Assembly: GCF_902832845.1 (NCBI RefSeq)
Contig: NZ_CADFDB010000012.1
Coordinates: 62,001-126,000 of the forward strand
From: Burkholderia metallica
GTDB taxonomy: Bacteria; Pseudomonadota; Gammaproteobacteria; Burkholderiales; Burkholderiaceae
Direction of reading: 5' to 3'
DNA: 64,000 nucleotides
Below are positions 46,538 through 55,481 of the stretch, piece by piece. Under the pieces are notes generated by a model. The model was not told the DNA's origin and did no database searches. It worked only from the letters and a program-made list of their open reading frames with translations. Both the position numbers and the translations under genes were made by a program. Position 1 is the first letter of the stretch. Each line of letters begins with the position of its first letter.

Positions 46538-47320
46538 TCAAGGCAACGAAATCGTCAAATTAGCCGACTCCGGCCCGACCTTGACCACCTGCGAATAAGG
46601 CGCCAGCGCCTGCAGCGTCTTGTCCTTCAGATACGTATTGAGCCCGAGATACCCGAGCAGCGCCACCAGCGCGAACACCGCGCCGATCGCCCAAACCGGC
46701 ACCTCCCGCTTCAACCGATGCGCGATCTGATCCGGCAGCGGCCAATGCGGCGCGAACGGTGCGCGCTTGCCCTTCATATGCGCGATCTCGTCACCCAGCC
46801 GCGCGGTCAGATAAGCGAGCTTCTCCGGCCCTTCGAGCAGGTACTTCCCGCGGAACCCGAGCAGCAGGCACATATGAAATACCTCGAGCGACTGCAGCCG
46901 TGCCGCCCCTTGCGCCCGGCAATCCTCGAGATACTGAAAAAACTTCTCGCCCGCCAACTGCTCGCCGAACAACACGAGCTGCAGCGGCCGACGTTCCCAG
47001 TCGGTCCGGATCTTGAACTGTGACGACAGCACCATCTCGTCGACGGCCGCGCAGAACGCGAACTTCGCGCCGTACACATCCTCGGCCGCGATGTTCAGCT
47101 TCTTCGCGCCGCGCTCGAAGTCCGACAGAAATTCCTGGATCCGCGTGCTGAACTCGCCCGCGCTCTCCGGCTCCCGCCCGTTCTTGAGCAGGAACAGCAT
47201 GAAGAACCCGTCGTACAGCAGGTCGAGCAGCGAACGGGCCTGGAACGAGGCATCCGTCGACGCCGGGGTATGCAGGGGCGGCGGCGCGTTGTCGCCGAAC
47301 AGGGAAGGCGCGTAGCTCAT
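46538..47320 (-). CDS. tssL: type VI secretion protein TssL (DotU/ImpK)
   Basis: 260 residues. The DotU domain is cytosolic: SLLDLLYDGFFMLFLLKNGR, AAVDEMVLSSQFKIRTDWER and CLLLGFRGKYLLEG. One membrane helix lies near the C-terminus (VPVWAIGAVFALVALLGYLGL). No OmpA-like peptidoglycan domain is attached. With TssM and TssJ it forms the membrane complex; tssM is not in the window. The start overlaps the tssK stop. Confidence 0.95.
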   Translation of the reverse strand: MSYAPSLFGDNAPPPLHTPASTDASFQARSLLDLLYDGFFMLFLLKNGREPESAGEFSTRIQEFLSDFERGAKKLNIAAEDVYGAKFAFCAAVDEMVLSSQFKIRTDWERRPLQLVLFGEQLAGEKFFQYLEDCRAQGAARLQSLEVFHMCLLLGFRGKYLLEGPEKLAYLTARLGDEIAHMKGKRAPFAPHWPLPDQIAHRLKREVPVWAIGAVFALVALLGYLGLNTYLKDKTLQALAPYSQVVKVGPESANLTISLP

Positions 47321-48663
47321 GATGTGACCGCGATCAGTTCGAATTTCAGGTCATTGATGCCAGTCGGCGCATAGATCATCGCGGACTGGGCCTGCAGCAT
47401 GCGCTCGTACAGCGGGCTGCGCGAATCGAGCGCGAAATAGCAGGCGCCCGGGCGCACCGGAATCGCGGGCGGCACCTGCGGCGTGTACGAGAGCCGCACG
47501 CCGGGCATCGCCGACAGCACGAGCTTGTCGACGTCGTCGGGGGCGCCGACCTTGAAGCGGGCCGGCACCGCATCGACGAGCTCGACGCTCGGCATGTCCG
47601 CGGACACCGCGAGGTAGAACTCGGTCTTGTCGTCGATCTTGCCGGAGTCGAGGCGGCCGAGGTGGAACGACGGGCGCACCTCGTCGAGCGTGATCGCGAA
47701 GTAGCGCGTCGAGATCACGGTGTCGAGCAGCTCGCGCAGCATCAGGTCGAGGCGCGCGAAGCTCGGGCCCGGATCGTCGTGCCGGTACACCGGCAGGTCG
47801 GCGAGCGTATAGCCCTTCGAGAACGTCATCAACTGGCCGGCGAGGCGCAGCAGTTCCTGGAACAGCCGCTCCGGATGCAGCGCCGAATGCTGGTGCAGGT
47901 GCGCGAGTGTCGCGAACGCGGCGTTCGCGGTGTGCAGCAGCCAGAACGACGCGATGTCGCCCGAGCGGAACTCGATGATGTTCTTCGACGGCTCGCGGTG
48001 AAAGCCGTACAGCGCGTTCACCTTCGCCTGCAGCGCGTCGACGAGCTGGCGCAGCCGCTGGTGCAGGATCGGCGACGCGTCGATCGCGAGGCAGGGCGGC
48101 ACGAAGCTGTCGTCGATCTCGAAACCGGACGTCGCGGTGCGGCGCACGCGCACGAGCGGCACCGACAGCAGCTGATCGCGCGGTTCGCTGTGCGCGATCA
48201 GCTTGACCTGCGTCTTCAGGAACGTGATGTCGGCCTCGGCCGCGTCGGTGAAGTTGTCGGCGACGCTCGTCTGCTCGCTGACGAAACGCGTCATGAAGCC
48301 GGCGGCCGGATCGTCGCTGTAGTTGGTGCCGTTCTCGCGCAACGGGTGCAGCGCGAGATAGAACACGAATTCGTTGATGCCGTCAGGCAGCGTATCCAGC
48401 GCGATCGGCGGCGGCAGGTCGTCGGCCTGCGGCGCCGCATACAGCGCGCCATCCGGGAACACGAGCGCGAGCTCGGCAACCCGCAGCACGTTGCTGCCGA
48501 GCGCATCGCGGTCGATGCGCACCGAGCGCACGCCCCAGTTGTACGGCTGGATCGCCTGGATCGATTCGAACAGGCGCGCTTCGTGGTAAGCGTCCTGTCG
48601 CTGAAAGTGTTGAGGCCGGAGGAACAGCCCTTCCCCCCACAGCACCTTGGCCGAATAACTCAT
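47317..48663 (-). CDS. tssK: type VI secretion baseplate protein TssK
   Basis: 448 residues: KVLWGEGLFLRPQHFQRQDA at the N-terminus is the family signature, and the protein ends DLKFELIAVTS. TssK trimers link the baseplate (TssE, TssF, TssG, VgrG) to the membrane complex. Complete. The 102-base gap before it contains A/T-rich DNA with a tandem TTGTTAA motif (separate entry). Confidence 0.95.
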   Translation of the reverse strand: MSYSAKVLWGEGLFLRPQHFQRQDAYHEARLFESIQAIQPYNWGVRSVRIDRDALGSNVLRVAELALVFPDGALYAAPQADDLPPPIALDTLPDGINEFVFYLALHPLRENGTNYSDDPAAGFMTRFVSEQTSVADNFTDAAEADITFLKTQVKLIAHSEPRDQLLSVPLVRVRRTATSGFEIDDSFVPPCLAIDASPILHQRLRQLVDALQAKVNALYGFHREPSKNIIEFRSGDIASFWLLHTANAAFATLAHLHQHSALHPERLFQELLRLAGQLMTFSKGYTLADLPVYRHDDPGPSFARLDLMLRELLDTVISTRYFAITLDEVRPSFHLGRLDSGKIDDKTEFYLAVSADMPSVELVDAVPARFKVGAPDDVDKLVLSAMPGVRLSYTPQVPPAIPVRPGACYFALDSRSPLYERMLQAQSAMIYAPTGINDLKFELIAVTS

Positions 48664-48728
48664 GTCAAATCCGGTGAATGTGGCGTTGCGATGTAATCGA
48701 TTTGTTCGTGCCCGAATTAAATCGCCAA

Positions 48729-48745
48729 TTGTTAACTCTTGTTAA
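48729..48745. promoter_or_regulatory. tandem TTGTTAA motif upstream of tssK
   Basis: TTGTTAA occurs at 48729-48735 and again at 48739-48745, ten bases apart, in an A/T-rich patch between tssJ and tssK. Repeats one helix turn apart are typical of regulator sites. It may mark an internal promoter for tssKL, but no regulator can be named. Confidence 0.35.
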
Positions 48746-48765
48746 TTGACATTCGTGCGTCATGT

Positions 48766-49377
48766 TTAACCGCAGGACACCGAAGACAGCATATTCAGCG
48801 GTTGCGAAGGCGCACCCTGTTGCGGTGCAATGACAGTGCCGTCGGTGACCGTCATCGCGCAATTATGCAGGCCGATGATTATGCCGGATTTCTCCGACTT
48901 TGCCGGATCGAACGTCAGTTTCCATCGTTGCAGTGCGGGATCGCGGAACAGCGCGACGATGCCGAACGCCTGCGCTTCGCGCGAAACCTTTTCGGTGGCC
49001 GTATAGCGCTGGCCCGGAATCAGCGTGATTTCACGCACGTTCAGCAGATCCGCGCCCAGTGCGGCTTTTTCCTTGGCCGGATCGGTAAATGCGTCGAACG
49101 GCGCCTGCTGGAACGACGTCGGGTCTTTCAGCGCATAGAGGCGCACGACGAGCGCGAGCGGCTTGTTGTCGGTGGCGGCATTCAGGTTCGGCGCCGCGGC
49201 GAGCGTGATACCGAGATTGCGCGGCGGCTTCTGCGCGTCGGGCACCTCGGGCTTGCCGATGCCGGCCGCGGACATCACGGCGCTCGCGGCCGAGCCGAGC
49301 AGCGGGGCGGCCGCGCATCCGGCCAGAAGCGCGCAGGCAACCAGCGGCAGCGCGTAGCGAATCATCAGCGATCTCAT
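48766..49377 (-). CDS. tssJ: type VI secretion outer-membrane lipoprotein TssJ
   Basis: 203 residues. The signal peptide ends in lipobox LLAGC (MIRYALPLVACALLAGC), then comes a TssJ beta-sandwich: LALVVRLYALKDPTSFQQAP, EITLIPGQRYTATEKVSREA and FGIVALFRDPALQRWKLTFD. It anchors TssM to the outer membrane. It is the first gene of the minus-strand arm, divergent from the TPR lipoprotein. Confidence 0.93.
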   Translation of the reverse strand: MRSLMIRYALPLVACALLAGCAAAPLLGSAASAVMSAAGIGKPEVPDAQKPPRNLGITLAAAPNLNAATDNKPLALVVRLYALKDPTSFQQAPFDAFTDPAKEKAALGADLLNVREITLIPGQRYTATEKVSREAQAFGIVALFRDPALQRWKLTFDPAKSEKSGIIIGLHNCAMTVTDGTVIAPQQGAPSQPLNMLSSVSCG

Positions 49378-49749
49378 CGTATTCCCGGCGTGCCGCCTTT
49401 TATCCTGTCAAATCTGCCGGGTATTTCCGCTTCGCTGCGCATCCCCGGCATTGCATTGTTCAACTATTAAGCTCGCCAGCGTCGTGGCGGGCGTCCGGAA
49501 ATTTTTTCCGCCACCCGGCCGGCGCGTCGTGCAACCAGTAAAACTTGCCCGTTCCGGCCGAAAGAAAAATCGCTGCGAAGCCGCCGCGAGAGGCCATTGG
49601 AGGGGGTAGCGCCCGGTTTTAAAAGGAATTACTCTTCACACGACGATTGAATTATGAAAAATTGATCGGTACTATACCCGCGCGCTTCTTGCAAAGCAAA
49701 AGAACCAGATTCTCAACGATTTAAAACTCACGCGCCGGTGGATATAACG
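49378..49749. other. divergent promoter region of the type VI secretion cluster
   Basis: 372 bases between tssJ (minus) and the TPR lipoprotein (plus). The half next to the plus arm is A/T-rich and contains a good promoter (separate entry). No gene is seen. Confidence 0.7.
49647..49675 (+). promoter_or_regulatory. candidate promoter for the plus arm of the T6SS cluster
   Basis: TTGAAT (49647-49652), 17 bases, TACTAT (49670-49675), about 75 bases before the first plus-strand gene. Spacing is ideal for the housekeeping sigma factor. It would drive the whole tssB-to-DUF4123 operon. Confidence 0.6.
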
Positions 49750-50379
49750 ATGAAAGACCGTCTCTTCGCAAAACTGTCTGGGGTAGTAGTGGCTTGCGGC
49801 GTGATCGCCGGTTGCGCGAGCCAGCCTCCCGCACCGCCGACCGCCGAGGTGTTCAACAAGTCGCTGGCGGATGCGGACGCAGTTGCGAAGGCGGGGGACC
49901 AGGACAAGGCGCTCGGCCTGTACCAGCAGCTCGCGAAGTCGGATCCGACGCGCGAGGAGCCGTGGTCGCGCATCGCGCAAATCCAGTTCGCGCAGAATCA
50001 CTACGGTCAGGCTATCGTTGCTGCACAGGAAGCGCTGCAGCGCGATGCAACCGACCGTCAGGCGAAGAGCGTGCTGGCCGTGGCCGGCCTGCGGATCGCG
50101 ACGCAGTCGCTCGGCGAGCTGCGCCAGGATTCGTCGCTCGCGGGCGACGCGAAGTCCGATGCGCAGGCGCTCGCGAAGCAGCTGCGCGATACGCTGGGTG
50201 AATCGGCGCTGTTCCCGCCGGAGCAGAAGGTCGTGAAGCCGCGGCCGCCGCGCCGGGTCGTGCATCGCCCGAAGGCCGGCGCCGCAGCGGCGGCCGAAGC
50301 CGCGGCAACGACCACGCCGACGCCGCCCGCCACACCGCAAAAGGGCGGCGCCGACCCGTTCGGCGCACTGCGCAACTGA
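49750..50379 (+). CDS. TPR-containing lipoprotein of the T6SS cluster
   Basis: 209 residues. Lipobox IAGC in MKDRLFAKLSGVVVACGVIAGC. Tetratricopeptide-like repeats follow at about 40-110 (DQDKALGLYQQLAKSDPTRE, PWSRIAQIQFAQNHYGQAIV), then a Pro/Ala/Arg-rich tail. It probably acts in the periplasm at the envelope. Such genes accompany Burkholderia T6SS clusters next to tssB, but no core Tss name applies. An upstream in-frame GTG at 49738 is less likely than ATG 49750. Confidence 0.85.
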   Translation: MKDRLFAKLSGVVVACGVIAGCASQPPAPPTAEVFNKSLADADAVAKAGDQDKALGLYQQLAKSDPTREEPWSRIAQIQFAQNHYGQAIVAAQEALQRDATDRQAKSVLAVAGLRIATQSLGELRQDSSLAGDAKSDAQALAKQLRDTLGESALFPPEQKVVKPRPPRRVVHRPKAGAAAAAEAAATTTPTPPATPQKGGADPFGALRN

Positions 50380-50423
50380 GCGCAACTGACGCGATAACCA
50401 CAACTAACCTGGGAGCCGTCGAG

Positions 50424-50939
50424 ATGGCCAAGAAAGAAAGCATTCAGAAAAGCTTGCAGAAAATACGGCCGCCGCGCGTCCAGCTGACCTACGAGGTCGA
50501 AAAGGGCGACGCGATCGAGGTGAAGGAGCTGCCGTTCGTCGTCGGGGTCGTCGGCGATCTGGCGGGTCAGTCCGAAATCGAGCAGCCGAAGCTGCGCGAC
50601 CGCAAATTCGTCAACATCGATCGCGACAATTTCGACGACGTGATGAAGGCGATCGAGCCGCGTGCCGCGTTCCAGGTGGAAAACCGCCTGAGCCCGGAAG
50701 GCGGCAAGTTCGCGGTCGACCTGAAGTTCCGTTCGCTGTCGGATTTCAGTCCGGACGAAGTCGTCGAACAGGTCGAGCCGCTGCGCCGCCTGCTCGAAGC
50801 GCGCTCGAAGCTCGCCGACCTGCGCAACAAGCTCGCCGGCAACGACAAGCTCGAGGATCTGCTGTCCGAGGTGCTGAAGAACACGCAGCAGCTGCAGGAG
50901 CTCGCGAAGGGCACGGGCGGCGACAAAGACGGCGAATGA
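50424..50939 (+). CDS. tssB: T6SS contractile sheath small subunit TssB
   Basis: 171 residues: KIRPPRVQLTYEVEKGDAIE, LPFVVGVVGDLAGQSE, and FVNIDRDNFDDVMKAIEPR, standard for TssB/VipA. It pairs with TssC to build the contractile sheath. 44 bases after the lipoprotein gene, with GGGAG before the ATG. Confidence 0.97.
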   Translation: MAKKESIQKSLQKIRPPRVQLTYEVEKGDAIEVKELPFVVGVVGDLAGQSEIEQPKLRDRKFVNIDRDNFDDVMKAIEPRAAFQVENRLSPEGGKFAVDLKFRSLSDFSPDEVVEQVEPLRRLLEARSKLADLRNKLAGNDKLEDLLSEVLKNTQQLQELAKGTGGDKDGE

Positions 50940-50954
50940 CGACGGAGTGTTGAG

Positions 50955-52445
50955 ATGAACCAGCAAACGGCTGCGGCCCAAGCGAGCGGCGCGGAATACG
51001 CCGCCGGGACTTCGCTGCTCGACGACATCGTCGAGAAGAGCAAGGTCGCGAAATCCGATTCCGAGCATGCACGTGCGAAGGACCTGATCGGCGAACTCGT
51101 GCACCAGGTGCTCGACGGCACGGTGATCGTGTCGGACAACCTGTCGGCCACGATCGACGCGCGCGTCGCGGAACTCGACCGCCTGATTTCCACGCAGCTT
51201 TCGGCCGTGATGCACGCGCCGGAATTCCAGCGCCTCGAGAGCACGTGGCGCGGGATGGACTATCTGGTCAAGGAAAGCAACACCGGCCAGACGATCAAGA
51301 TCAAGGCGCTGCACGCGCCGAAGCGCGACCTCGTGCGCGATTTCAAGGGCGCGAGCGAGTTCGACCAGAGCGCGCTGTTCAAGAAGGTTTACGAAGAAGA
51401 GTTCGGCACGTTCGGCGGATCGCCGTTCGGTGCGCTGATCGGCGATTACGAGATCTCGCGCCAGCCGGAAGACATGTACTTCATCGAGCAGATGTCGCAC
51501 GTCGCGGCGGCCGCGCACGCGCCGTTCATCGCGTCGGCGTCGCCGGAGCTGCTCGGCCTCGAGTCGTTCTCCGACCTCGGCAAGCCGCGCGATCTCGGCA
51601 AGGTGTTCGACACGGTCGAATATGCGAAGTGGAAGTCGTTCCGCGACGCCGAAGATTCGCGCTACGTCGGCCTGACGCTGCCGCGCTTCCTCGGCCGCCT
51701 GCCGTTCAATCCGAAGGACGGCCAGACCGCGGAGAACTTCAACTTCGTCGAGGAAGTCGACGGCACCGACCACGACAAGTACCTGTGGTGCAACGCCGCG
51801 TGGGCGTTCGCGGCGCGCCTGACGGCCGCGTTCGACGACTTCGGCTGGTGCGCGGCGATCCGCGGCGTCGAAGGCGGCGGCCTGGTCGAAGACCTGCCGA
51901 CCCACACATTCAAGACCGACGACGGCGAAGTCGCGCTGAAATGCCCGACCGAAATCGCGATCACCGATCGTCGCGAGAAGGAGCTGAGCGATCTCGGCTT
52001 CATCCCGCTCGTCCATTGCAAGAACTCAGATTACGCCGCGTTCTTCGCTGCGCAGTCGGTGCAGAAGCCCAAGAAATACAGCACCGACAGCGCGAATGCG
52101 AACGCCGTCCTGTCCGCGCAGCTTCAGTACATCTTCTCGGTATCGCGCGTCGCGCACTACCTGAAGGCGATGATGCGCGACAAGATCGGCAGCTTCGCAT
52201 CGGCGCAGAACGTGGAGACTTTCCTCAACCGGTGGATTTCGCAGTACGTCCTGCTCGACGACAACGCCTCGCAGGAACAGAAAGCGCAATTTCCGCTGCG
52301 CGAGGCATCCATACAAGTGTCGGAGATTCCGGGCAAGCCGGGCTCGTATCGTTCGGTCGCGTTCCTGCGCCCGCACTTTCAGCTCGACGAACTCTCGATT
52401 TCTCTGCGACTTGTCGCTGATCTGCCCAAACCGGCAAATTCATAA
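50955..52445 (+). CDS. tssC: T6SS contractile sheath large subunit TssC
   Basis: 496 residues: LESTWRGMDYLVKES, FGALIGDYEISRQPEDM, LPRFLGRLPF and the C-terminal RSVAFLRPHFQLDELSISLR, all TssC/VipB hallmarks. Complete. It is read 15 bases after tssB and followed by hcp. Confidence 0.97.
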   Translation: MNQQTAAAQASGAEYAAGTSLLDDIVEKSKVAKSDSEHARAKDLIGELVHQVLDGTVIVSDNLSATIDARVAELDRLISTQLSAVMHAPEFQRLESTWRGMDYLVKESNTGQTIKIKALHAPKRDLVRDFKGASEFDQSALFKKVYEEEFGTFGGSPFGALIGDYEISRQPEDMYFIEQMSHVAAAAHAPFIASASPELLGLESFSDLGKPRDLGKVFDTVEYAKWKSFRDAEDSRYVGLTLPRFLGRLPFNPKDGQTAENFNFVEEVDGTDHDKYLWCNAAWAFAARLTAAFDDFGWCAAIRGVEGGGLVEDLPTHTFKTDDGEVALKCPTEIAITDRREKELSDLGFIPLVHCKNSDYAAFFAAQSVQKPKKYSTDSANANAVLSAQLQYIFSVSRVAHYLKAMMRDKIGSFASAQNVETFLNRWISQYVLLDDNASQEQKAQFPLREASIQVSEIPGKPGSYRSVAFLRPHFQLDELSISLRLVADLPKPANS

Positions 52446-52515
52446 GCGAGTAGATCGCCCGGGCGGGCCGCCTGGGTAGGACGTTAAAACCACCTCTTTG
52501 GGGAGTCGAAGGGCC

Positions 52516-53019
52516 ATGTTACATATGCACTTGCAGTTTGGTAGTCCCGCGGTGAAGGGCGAATCCGCGGACAAGGACCACCAGGGCTGGATCGAGCTGA
52601 AATCGTGGGATCACTCGATCGTTCAGCCGCGTTCGGCAACCGCATCGACCGCTGGCGGTCACACGATGACGCGTTGCGAGCACGGCGACATGATCTTCAC
52701 GAAGGAAATCGATTCGTCGAGCCCGCTGCTGTACCAACACGCGTCGGGTGGTACCACGTTCGACGAGGTGACGGTCCATTTCTCGCGCGCTGACGGCGAA
52801 GGCAAGCGCGTGCAGTATCTGGAAGTCAAGCTCAAGTACGTGATCATCTCGAGCATCGCTCCGAGCGTTCGCGAAGAAGGTCTGCCGCTCGAGACGTTCT
52901 CGCTGAAGTACGCAGCCGTGCAGTGGAAGCAAACCCAGCAGAAGATCGGCGGCAACCAGGGCGGCAACACGCAAGGCGCCTGGAGTCTGACGAAGAACGA
53001 CAAGACCTACGCGGTCTAA
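52516..53019 (+). CDS. hcp: T6SS inner-tube protein Hcp
   Basis: 167 residues: MLHMHLQFGSPAVKGESADK, GWIELKSWDHSIVQPRSATA and YAAVQWKQTQQKIGGNQGGN. It is almost the same as Hcp known from Burkholderia cepacia-complex clusters. Hexameric rings stack inside the sheath and are exported on firing. ATG 52516 is used; an upstream in-frame ATG at 52498 gives six extra residues not seen in the family. Confidence 0.97.
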   Translation: MLHMHLQFGSPAVKGESADKDHQGWIELKSWDHSIVQPRSATASTAGGHTMTRCEHGDMIFTKEIDSSSPLLYQHASGGTTFDEVTVHFSRADGEGKRVQYLEVKLKYVIISSIAPSVREEGLPLETFSLKYAAVQWKQTQQKIGGNQGGNTQGAWSLTKNDKTYAV

Positions 53020-53082
53020 GGTCGGTTGCGGCAACGGGGCGCACCAGCGTCCCGTTGCCGTTTTCGCTGTACACACCGGCCG

Positions 53083-53568
53083 ATGAAACGATTCGAACCG
53101 AGTTTTCTCGACAAGCTGTTCGACGACGAACCGCACCTGCCGGCCTCGGCAGCGATGCGGCAATTGTCGCTGGACGAGCTCAAGAACACGGTCGCCCGCG
53201 ACGTCGAGGCGATCCTCAACACCCGTATCGCGCACACCGAGAACGAGCTGGCCACGCTGCCGGAATGTCAGAAGTCGGTGCTGACCTACGGGCTGAACGA
53301 TTTCGCGGGGCTGAGCCTCGCGAGCCACTACGACCGCGCGTTCATCTGCAAGTCGATCCAGCAGGCCATCGCACGCCACGAGCCGCGCCTGCAGCAGGTG
53401 CAGGTGACGTTCGAGCTGAACGAGCAGGCCACCAACGCGCTCTACTTCGCGATCCAGGCGCTGCTCGTCGTGCACCCGGCCGAGGAGCCGGTGAGCTTCG
53501 ACGCGATGTTGCAACCGTCGACGCTGCAGTATTCGGTCACGCGCGCACGCGCCGCGAGAATGCAGTAA
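53083..53568 (+). CDS. tssE: T6SS baseplate protein TssE (gp25-like)
   Basis: 161 residues: FEPSFLDKLFDDEP, LKNTVARDVEAILNTRI, YGLNDFAGLSLAS and EPRLQQVQVTFELNEQATNA, the gp25 lysozyme-like baseplate wedge fold. ATG 53083 chosen because residues upstream are Arg-rich and not conserved. Confidence 0.94.
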   Translation: MKRFEPSFLDKLFDDEPHLPASAAMRQLSLDELKNTVARDVEAILNTRIAHTENELATLPECQKSVLTYGLNDFAGLSLASHYDRAFICKSIQQAIARHEPRLQQVQVTFELNEQATNALYFAIQALLVVHPAEEPVSFDAMLQPSTLQYSVTRARAARMQ

Positions 53569-53645
53569 ATCATGCCGCCGAGCGGGCCGGACCGCCCGGT
53601 GGTGGATCAGGGTCCGGCAGGAAATATTGAGGTTCGGGGTCGTCG

Positions 53646-55481
53646 ATGGAAGAATTGCTGCCGTATTACGAGCGCGAATTATCGTTTTTGCGGCGCTATT
53701 CGCGAGATTTCGCCGAACGCTATCCGAAGATCGCGGCGCGGCTCGCGCTGTCCGGCGAGCATTGCGAGGATCCGCACGTCGAGCGGATGATCGAGTCGTT
53801 CGCGCTGCTCGGCGCGCGCATCAACAAAAAGCTCGACGACGATTACCCCGAATTCACCGAAGCGCTGCTGGAAGTGCTGTATCCGCACTACCTGCGGCCG
53901 TTCCCGTCGTGCTCGATCGCGCAGTTCACGCCGGCGTCGCCCGGCCAGCAGACCGAACCGGTCGTGATCGATCGCGGCACGGAGCTGAAGAGTCGCCCGA
54001 TCCGCGGCGTGCAGTGCCGGTTCCGCACCGCGTACGACGTGACGCTCGCGCCGATCCGCATCTCGGAAGCGCGCTACACGCCGGTCGCGCTCGCGCCGAG
54101 CGCGACGGTGCTGCCGTCGAACGCGACGGGCGTGATCTCGATCACGTTCGAATCGCTGGCCGCGCAGCTCGATCTCGGCGCACTGAAGCTGCCGACGCTG
54201 CGCGCGCACCTGCACGGCGAGCAGTCGTTCGTCGCCGCGCTGACCGACTGCCTGTTCGTCAACGTGCTCGGTGCGTATGTCGAGCCTGAACGCAACGGCC
54301 GCTGGACCGCGCTGCGCAAGCTGCCGATCGCGCACGCCGGCTTCGACGAGGACGACGCGCTGATCGACTACCCGGCGAAGTCGCATCCCGCGTATCGCCT
54401 GCTCACCGAATACTTCGCGTTCCCCGACAAGTTCGATTTCGTCGATTTCGACATCGCGGCGATCGCGCGCGCGTCCGGCCGCTGCCAGCGCGCGACGCTG
54501 CACCTCGTGCTGCAGGACGTGCGCAGCGATTCGCACGTCGCGCGGCTGCTCGAACTGCTGGCGGCGAGCCATTTCCGGCTGTTCTGCACGCCGATCGTCA
54601 ACCTGTTCCGGCAACACGGCGAGCCGATCCGCATCACGCACCGCGCGGTGTCCTACCCGGTGATCGCCGAGGCGCGGCGCGCGTTCGCGTACGAGGTGTA
54701 CTCGATCGACTCGGTGAAGCTCGTCCGGCAGCAGGCGCACGAGGAATCGGTGATCGAGTTCCGGCCGTTCTATTCGCTGCATCACGGCGAATCCGCGCGG
54801 ATCGGCCATTACTGGTTCGCGCGCCGCAACGACTGGGTCGCGCAGAAGAGCCCCGGCTATGAAACCGAGATCTCGATCGTCGACATCGACTTCGAGCCGA
54901 CCTCGCCGCAAACCGACACGCTGAGCCTCGACCTCACCTGCACGAACCGCGACCTGCCGTCGATGCTCGCGTTCGGCCTCGAAGGCGGCGATCTGTTCCA
55001 GGAAGGCGGCGCGCAGACGAGCGGCATTTCGCTGCTGCGACGCCCGACGCAGAGCGTGCGTTTCGAGCGCGGCCGCGCCGCGCACTGGCGGCTCGTGTCG
55101 CACCTCGCGCTCAATCACGTGTCGCTGGTCGCGCACGGTCTGGCGCCGCTGAAGGAAATGCTGACGCTGTACGACCTGCGGCGCACCGCCGTGTCGATGC
55201 GCCAGATCGACGGCCTCGTCGGCGTCGAGCAGCGCGGCGCCGTGCAGTGGCTGCCCGGCAAGCCGTTCGCGACCTTCGTGCGCGGCATCGAGATCCGGCT
55301 GACGATCGACGAGGAGCACTTCGTCGGCGCGAGCCTCGCGTCGTTCGTGCGCGTGCTCGACAGCTTCTTCGGGCTGTACGTGCACCTCAACAGTTTCGTT
55401 CAACTAGTCGTCGTGTCGAAGCGCACCGGCGAGGAGATCATCCGATGCAAGCCCCGGACCGGCGAATCGATCCTGGCGTAG
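53646..55481 (+). CDS. tssF: T6SS baseplate protein TssF
   Basis: 611 residues: MEELLPYYERELSFLRRYSR, FAERYPKIAARLAL, LLEVLYPHYLRPFPSCSI, and the C-terminal LDSFFGLYVHLNSFVQLVV. Two TssF with one TssG form the wedge. It overlaps tssG by 37 bases, indicating coupled translation. Confidence 0.96.
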   Translation: MEELLPYYERELSFLRRYSRDFAERYPKIAARLALSGEHCEDPHVERMIESFALLGARINKKLDDDYPEFTEALLEVLYPHYLRPFPSCSIAQFTPASPGQQTEPVVIDRGTELKSRPIRGVQCRFRTAYDVTLAPIRISEARYTPVALAPSATVLPSNATGVISITFESLAAQLDLGALKLPTLRAHLHGEQSFVAALTDCLFVNVLGAYVEPERNGRWTALRKLPIAHAGFDEDDALIDYPAKSHPAYRLLTEYFAFPDKFDFVDFDIAAIARASGRCQRATLHLVLQDVRSDSHVARLLELLAASHFRLFCTPIVNLFRQHGEPIRITHRAVSYPVIAEARRAFAYEVYSIDSVKLVRQQAHEESVIEFRPFYSLHHGESARIGHYWFARRNDWVAQKSPGYETEISIVDIDFEPTSPQTDTLSLDLTCTNRDLPSMLAFGLEGGDLFQEGGAQTSGISLLRRPTQSVRFERGRAAHWRLVSHLALNHVSLVAHGLAPLKEMLTLYDLRRTAVSMRQIDGLVGVEQRGAVQWLPGKPFATFVRGIEIRLTIDEEHFVGASLASFVRVLDSFFGLYVHLNSFVQLVVVSKRTGEEIIRCKPRTGESILA

